From: Aurantiacibacter sp. MUD11
Lineage (GTDB): Bacteria; Pseudomonadota; Alphaproteobacteria; Sphingomonadales; Sphingomonadaceae
Reading direction: 5' to 3'
Assembly (NCBI RefSeq): GCF_026967575.1
Contig: NZ_CP114054.1
Coordinates: 1,240,001-1,304,000, forward strand
DNA: 64,000 nucleotides
A model generated the notes under the pieces. It worked only from the letters and a program-made list of their open reading frames with translations, was not told the DNA's origin and ran no database searches. Of the stretch, positions 60,652 to 64,000 are shown piece by piece. Position 1 is the first letter of the stretch; each line of letters opens with the position of its first letter. Made by a program: the position numbers and the translations under genes.

Positions 60652-61337
60652 TCACTCTCCGCTGGCGCGAGGCTGGCAAGGAACTGCCCGGCGCGCGCCA
60701 GCAATGCCTCATCCCACTCTTCCGGCGCAACCGTCTTTCCCAGTCGTTCCATGCTGGTGACCCCATATTCGGCGATTCCGCATGGCACGATCCCGCCGAA
60801 ATGCGACAGGTCGGGCGCCAGGTTCACCGCGAATCCGTGCATGGTCACCCAGCGCCGCACGCGCACGCCGATGGCGCCGATCTTGGCCTCGCTGCCGTCC
60901 ACATCCCGCGTCCAGATACCGATGCGGTCAGGCACGGCGAAGGCTTCCACCCCGAAATCCGCCAGCGTGGCGATCACCCAGTTCTCCAGCGAGTGGACGA
61001 ACAGCCGCACGTCGCGGCTGCGGCGCTTCAGGTCGAGCAGCACGTAGGTCACGCGCTGACCGGGACCGTGATAGGTGTAGCGCCCGCCACGACCGGTCTC
61101 GACCACGTCGAAGCGCGGGTCCATCAACTCGGTCACGTCGGCGCTGGTCCCGGCGGTGTAGACCGGCGGGTGCTCCAGCATCCACACCAGTTCGCGCACG
61201 ACCTCAGTTCCACCGTCAGCGGCAGCCAGCGCCTGGTTGCGCGCCTCCTGCTCGGCCAGCGCCTCGCGATAGGGCACCTGCGCGCCGGAGCGACGCCATT
61301 CGATGGCAGGATCAAGAGAAATCGGTGTGTCAGCCAT
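60648..61337 (-). CDS. lipB: Lipoyl(octanoyl) transferase
   Basis: Transfers octanoate from acyl carrier protein to lipoyl domains, the first step of lipoate assembly. The 229-residue protein has [33 protein letters not shown] (core [11 protein letters not shown]), the catalytic Lys in [14 protein letters not shown] and the catalytic Cys in [15 protein letters not shown]. The ATG at 61337 ([14 protein letters not shown]) fits the family; longer in-frame starts up to 61451 lack similarity. A small lipoprotein gene overlaps its stop codon. Confidence 0.94.
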   Translation of the reverse strand: MADTPISLDPAIEWRRSGAQVPYREALAEQEARNQALAAADGGTEVVRELVWMLEHPPVYTAGTSADVTELMDPRFDVVETGRGGRYTYHGPGQRVTYVLLDLKRRSRDVRLFVHSLENWVIATLADFGVEAFAVPDRIGIWTRDVDGSEAKIGAIGVRVRRWVTMHGFAVNLAPDLSHFGGIVPCGIAEYGVTSMERLGKTVAPEEWDEALLARAGQFLASLAPAESE

Positions 61338-61408
61338 GGCTGGCGATTGCGTGGCGACTTCCATCGCGTTTATCAATGGGTCGTAAGCGGTTTGGCCGGG
61401 AGTAGGCG

Positions 61409-62227
61409 ATGAAATTCGACATGGGGAAAGCCTGGAACGAGGCGATGGCAATGATTGGCGCCAATCGTGAGTTGCTGATGGTGCTGGCCGGGATCTTCTT
61501 CCTGCTGCCCACCCTGCTCGTTTCGCTGGTCGGCCCGACCATGCCCGAAATGCCGATCACTTCGGTCGAGGATTTCGAGCGCTTCGGCCAGCTTGCCCAG
61601 GCCATGTATGCCGAGTGGTGGTGGCTGTTCGTGCTGGCGACGCTGATCCAGGTGCTGGGCTACCTCTGCATGCTGGCGCTGCTGCGCGACGGCAGCCGAC
61701 CCACAGTGGGCATGGCCATAACCGATGGATTGAAGGCATTGGTGCCCGCCATCCTCGCCTATATTGTCTTTGCCGTGGGGCTGACGCTGGCGCTCGGCTT
61801 GCTCGCGGCACTGACCGCGGTGACGGCAGGCATCCTCGCGCTCGTTACCGTTCCGCTGTCGATCATCGGGGGCATCTACGTGGCGGTGAAGGTGTCGCTA
61901 TCGGCACCCGTCATCGCGGTGGAGAAGGTCTACAACCCGTTCAAGGTGCTGGCCCGCAGCTGGAAGCTGACCAAGGGCAACAGCCTGCGCCTGTTCGGCT
62001 TCTTCCTGCTGATCTTCGTCGCCTACATCGTCATCTCGGCCGTGCTCGGCCTGGTGATCGCAGGCGTGGCCGCACTGCTTGGCCCGGACAGCAGCCGCCT
62101 GGTGGTGGCCGTGATTTCCGCCATCGTCAGCGCGATTGCCACGGTGGTGATGGTGGCCGCATTGGCTGCGGCGCACCGTCAGTTGGCCGGCCCGTCGGAC
62201 GAGGCGGTGAGCGAAACCTTCTCCTGA
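61409..62227 (+). CDS. GPDP membrane-domain protein
   Basis: A 272-residue protein of about six transmembrane helices resembling the membrane domain found in glycerophosphodiester phosphodiesterase proteins (GPDPase_memb), without any phosphodiesterase domain. Conserved-looking elements are [31 protein letters not shown] helix breaks and [26 protein letters not shown] (core RSWKLTKGN). The function of this stand-alone domain is unknown. It is divergent from lipB and ends 10 bases before the convergent arsC gene. Confidence 0.7.
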   Translation: MKFDMGKAWNEAMAMIGANRELLMVLAGIFFLLPTLLVSLVGPTMPEMPITSVEDFERFGQLAQAMYAEWWWLFVLATLIQVLGYLCMLALLRDGSRPTVGMAITDGLKALVPAILAYIVFAVGLTLALGLLAALTAVTAGILALVTVPLSIIGGIYVAVKVSLSAPVIAVEKVYNPFKVLARSWKLTKGNSLRLFGFFLLIFVAYIVISAVLGLVIAGVAALLGPDSSRLVVAVISAIVSAIATVVMVAALAAAHRQLAGPSDEAVSETFS

Positions 62228-62237
62228 GGCAACGACC

Positions 62238-62582
62238 TCAGAGGATTTCCTCGACCTTTTCCTTCGGGCGGCACAGGCGCACGCCCTTGTCGGTTTCCAC
62301 AAGCGGACGCTCGATCAGGATCGGCTCTGCCGCCATCGCATCCAGCACCGCGTCCGCATCGGCATCGGGCAGGCCGCGCTCCTTGGCGTCGGTGCCGCGA
62401 ATGCGCAGCCCCTCGTTCGGCGTAATGCCCGCGTCCTTGTAGAGCTGCGCCAGCTTCTCGCGGCTGGGCGGTTCCTTCAGGTATTCGATCACCTCGACAT
62501 CCACCCCGTCGCGTTCCTGCAGGATCGCCAGCGTATTGCGCGACGTGCCGCATTTCGGGTTATGCCAGATGGTCGCCTTCAT
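62238..62582 (-). CDS. arsC: Arsenate reductase, glutaredoxin-linked (ArsC)
   Basis: Reduces arsenate to arsenite with glutathione/glutaredoxin in the cytoplasm. The 114-residue ArsC-family protein has the active-site Cys in NPKCGTSRNTL (Cys11). The downstream Arg residues RIRGTD, IERPLVET and VRLCRPKEKV include the Arg set that binds the oxyanion. Length is typical of the plasmid-type E. coli ArsC fold, slightly short. No arsB, arsR or acr3 is nearby, so a role in an ars operon is not shown; some relatives (YffB-like) have other roles. Confidence 0.9.
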   Translation of the reverse strand: MKATIWHNPKCGTSRNTLAILQERDGVDVEVIEYLKEPPSREKLAQLYKDAGITPNEGLRIRGTDAKERGLPDADADAVLDAMAAEPILIERPLVETDKGVRLCRPKEKVEEIL

Positions 62583-62661
62583 CGTCTTCTCTCCTGAATG
62601 GGTCTTTGCCGCGCCCTAGCGCGGGAAAAAAATCGCGCCAATGCCGGATTTGGTGTTGCCA

Positions 62662-62678
62662 TTGATAATCATTCTCAA
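62662..62678. promoter_or_regulatory. Fur box upstream of the TonB-dependent receptor
   Basis: TTGATAATCATTCTCAA is a 17-bp palindrome with one mismatched pair and contains the Fur core GATAATCATT. It ends 37 bases before the receptor start codon. Confidence 0.85.
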
Positions 62679-62689
62679 TAGAGGCGCTC

Positions 62690-62706
62690 TTGCAAATCAG
62701 TTGCAA
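62690..62706. promoter_or_regulatory. Second Fur-like or repressor dyad ahead of the receptor
   Basis: TTGCAA, 5-base spacer, TTGCAA: a 17-bp dyad lying 28 bp downstream of the first Fur box, centre to centre, and 9 bases before the receptor start. It could be an extra iron-regulator site. Confidence 0.5.
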
Positions 62707-62715
62707 TAAAGACTC

Positions 62716-64000
62716 GTGAGGGAATTCAACATTCGTACCGTAATCGTCCGCACCGCCCTGCTCGCCACCGTCGCCGCCATCGTGCCGGCCCCTGCCCTGG
62801 CCGAAACCGCGCCGGAGACCTCCGCCGCGCCGCAGCGCGAATACCTGCCCGGCAATATCGTGGTGACCGGCGAGCGCGACAGCTACGCCAGCGACGACGG
62901 CAGCAGCGGCACCAAGACGCCGACGCCGATCATCGACGTGCCGCAGGCGGTTACCACGATCACTTCCGACCAGCTGGAGGACCAGGGTGTCACCGCGCTG
63001 AACGATGCCCTGCGCTTCGTGCCCGGCGTGTCGCTGGAAACCGGCGAAGGCCACCGCGACGAGGTGTTCATCCGCGGCCAGGAAACCACCGCCGACTTCT
63101 ACCTCGACGGCCTACGCGACGATGCACAGTACTACCGCTCGCTGTATAATGTGGAACGCGTGGAAGTGCTGAAGGGCGCCAATGCGCTGATCTTCGGCCG
63201 CGGCGCCGGTGGCGGCGCGATTAACCGCGTCAGCCGCGTGGCGATCTTCGACATGCCGCAGGTCAACGGCAGCGCGCAGCTGGACACCTTCGGCGCCTTC
63301 GCACTGACTGCCGATGCCAACATCCCGGCAGCCGAGGGCGTGGCGGTCCGCCTGATGGGCACCTACGAGGAGTTCAACAACCACCGCGACGTCTACGATG
63401 GCCGCTTCTTCGGCTTCACCCCGACCCTGTCGGCGCAGCTCGGCCCGGACACCCGCTTCTTCGCCACCTATACCTATGACGATGACGAGCGAGTGGTCGA
63501 CCGCGGCCTGCCCTCGATCAACGGCGGCCCGCTGCAGGGTTACGATGAAACCTTCTTCGGCGATGCGGACTACAACCTGTCCGATATCGAAGTGCACATC
63601 GGCCGCGCCCGACTTGAGCACGATTTCTCCGACGGCTGGAGCCTCAACGCCAGCCTGCAATACGCCGACTACGACAAGTTCTATTCCAACATCGTCCCCG
63701 GCGGCGGCACCACCGCCACCACGGTCAACCTGTCCGGCTACGAAAGCGGCACGGACCGCGTCAACGTGATCGTGCAGGCCAATATCGTCGGCCAGTTCGA
63801 GACCGGCTCGCTCGGCCACACGCTGCTGATCGGCGCGGAAGCCACCACTTCGGAAACCGATTCCGTGCGGGACCGCGTGCTGTTCAACAACGGCACTGCT
63901 ACCAGCGTCACCGTGAACCTGGCCGACACCATCGCCGTGCCGGCCTTTACCCTCGCCCCGCAGCGTGCCAGCGCCTCGGAACTGTCGACCGTGTCGCTCT
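62716..64000 (+). CDS. TonB-dependent siderophore receptor (3' end outside window)
   Basis: Outer-membrane ferric-siderophore receptor; 428 residues are visible and the gene runs past the window end. The GTG start at 62716 is the first start codon after an in-frame stop (62707-62709) and yields a clean signal peptide ending PAPALA. The plug domain follows, with IIDVPQAVTTITSDQLEDQG, the GVTALNDALRFVPGVS segment, VFIRGQET and VERVEVLKGANALIFGRGAGGGAINRV (core VLKGANALIFGRG). Beta-barrel strands begin after about residue 165. Two Fur-like boxes lie upstream, so it is probably iron-repressed. The absence of a strong ribosome-binding site is unusual. Confidence 0.93.
   Translation, partial: MREFNIRTVIVRTALLATVAAIVPAPALAETAPETSAAPQREYLPGNIVVTGERDSYASDDGSSGTKTPTPIIDVPQAVTTITSDQLEDQGVTALNDALRFVPGVSLETGEGHRDEVFIRGQETTADFYLDGLRDDAQYYRSLYNVERVEVLKGANALIFGRGAGGGAINRVSRVAIFDMPQVNGSAQLDTFGAFALTADANIPAAEGVAVRLMGTYEEFNNHRDVYDGRFFGFTPTLSAQLGPDTRFFATYTYDDDERVVDRGLPSINGGPLQGYDETFFGDADYNLSDIEVHIGRARLEHDFSDGWSLNASLQYADYDKFYSNIVPGGGTTATTVNLSGYESGTDRVNVIVQANIVGQFETGSLGHTLLIGAEATTSETDSVRDRVLFNNGTATSVTVNLADTIAVPAFTLAPQRASASELSTVSL

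Noticed and set aside
1..64000. CRISPR arrays, insertion sequences, integrases or prophage genes
   Set aside because: No repeated spacers, transposase motifs, phage structural genes or att-like duplications beside the tRNA were seen.

Overview
The window is 64 kb of GC-rich, tightly packed bacterial chromosome. The phosphorelay protein ChpT, a DUF1465 (RcdA-like) protein, a ParA-type ATPase, several SPOR-domain proteins and a complete Entner-Doudoroff operon point to an alphaproteobacterium. The gene complement looks most like Sphingomonadales, probably Erythrobacteraceae; that assignment is inference from gene content, not a database match. There is no insertion sequence, prophage, integrase or CRISPR array: this is core chromosome with a few accessory-looking modules.

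Layout. 0-3.6 kb: 3' part of chpT, an amidase, RNase P RNA (rnpB) wedged between two genes, a metallophosphatase and a divergent outer-membrane porin with palindromes between them. 3.7-9.2 kb: SIMPL protein, glyoxalase I, GTPase Der, DUF2721, the iron-storage pair bfr/bfd with Fur-like boxes, and DUF418. 9.3-13.4 kb: an orphan ParA ATPase, a ribbon-helix-helix protein and a TPR/SPOR lipoprotein, divergent from a Sel1/SPOR protein. 13.5-18.5 kb: SDR, a non-catalytic dihydroorotase-like protein with pyrB, and sppA. 18.5-19.7 kb: tRNA-Val(CAC), then a 369-base stretch without a protein gene. On the minus strand that stretch holds what looks like a roughly 180-nt structured small RNA with its own promoter and intrinsic terminator. 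A CRP-type site sits at -41.5 of the predicted start, and a CRP/FNR-family gene lies divergently next door.

19.7-27.2 kb: a two-component system divergent from a three-gene heavy-metal RND efflux operon, with palindromes and repeats between them. 27.3-34.8 kb: serS-surE-potassium channel, DUF1761, rimO, two overlapping periplasmic-protein genes, YjbQ and a transglutaminase. 34.8-42.5 kb: a five-gene overlapping operon zwf-edd-glk-eda-ppc behind an 18-bp perfect palindrome; it takes glucose to pyruvate through the Entner-Doudoroff route and ends with a sequence-divergent PEP carboxylase. 42.6-48.8 kb: L,D-transpeptidase, and on the other strand ptsP, a RodZ-like protein, a CpoB/YbgF-like protein and tilS.

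48.8-64 kb: two divergent DUF465 genes (one only 51 codons), DUF1465, glpK, MBL hydrolase, MFS and DMT transporters, nadA, DUF2254, an ene-reductase with a CitE-like lyase, lipB, a GPDP membrane-domain protein, arsC, and the start of a TonB-dependent siderophore receptor behind a Fur box. The receptor runs off the window.

The strongest new candidate is the CRP-site-controlled small RNA at 18645-18826. Next are the orphan ParA/RHH/SPOR envelope module and the operator architecture of the Entner-Doudoroff operon.
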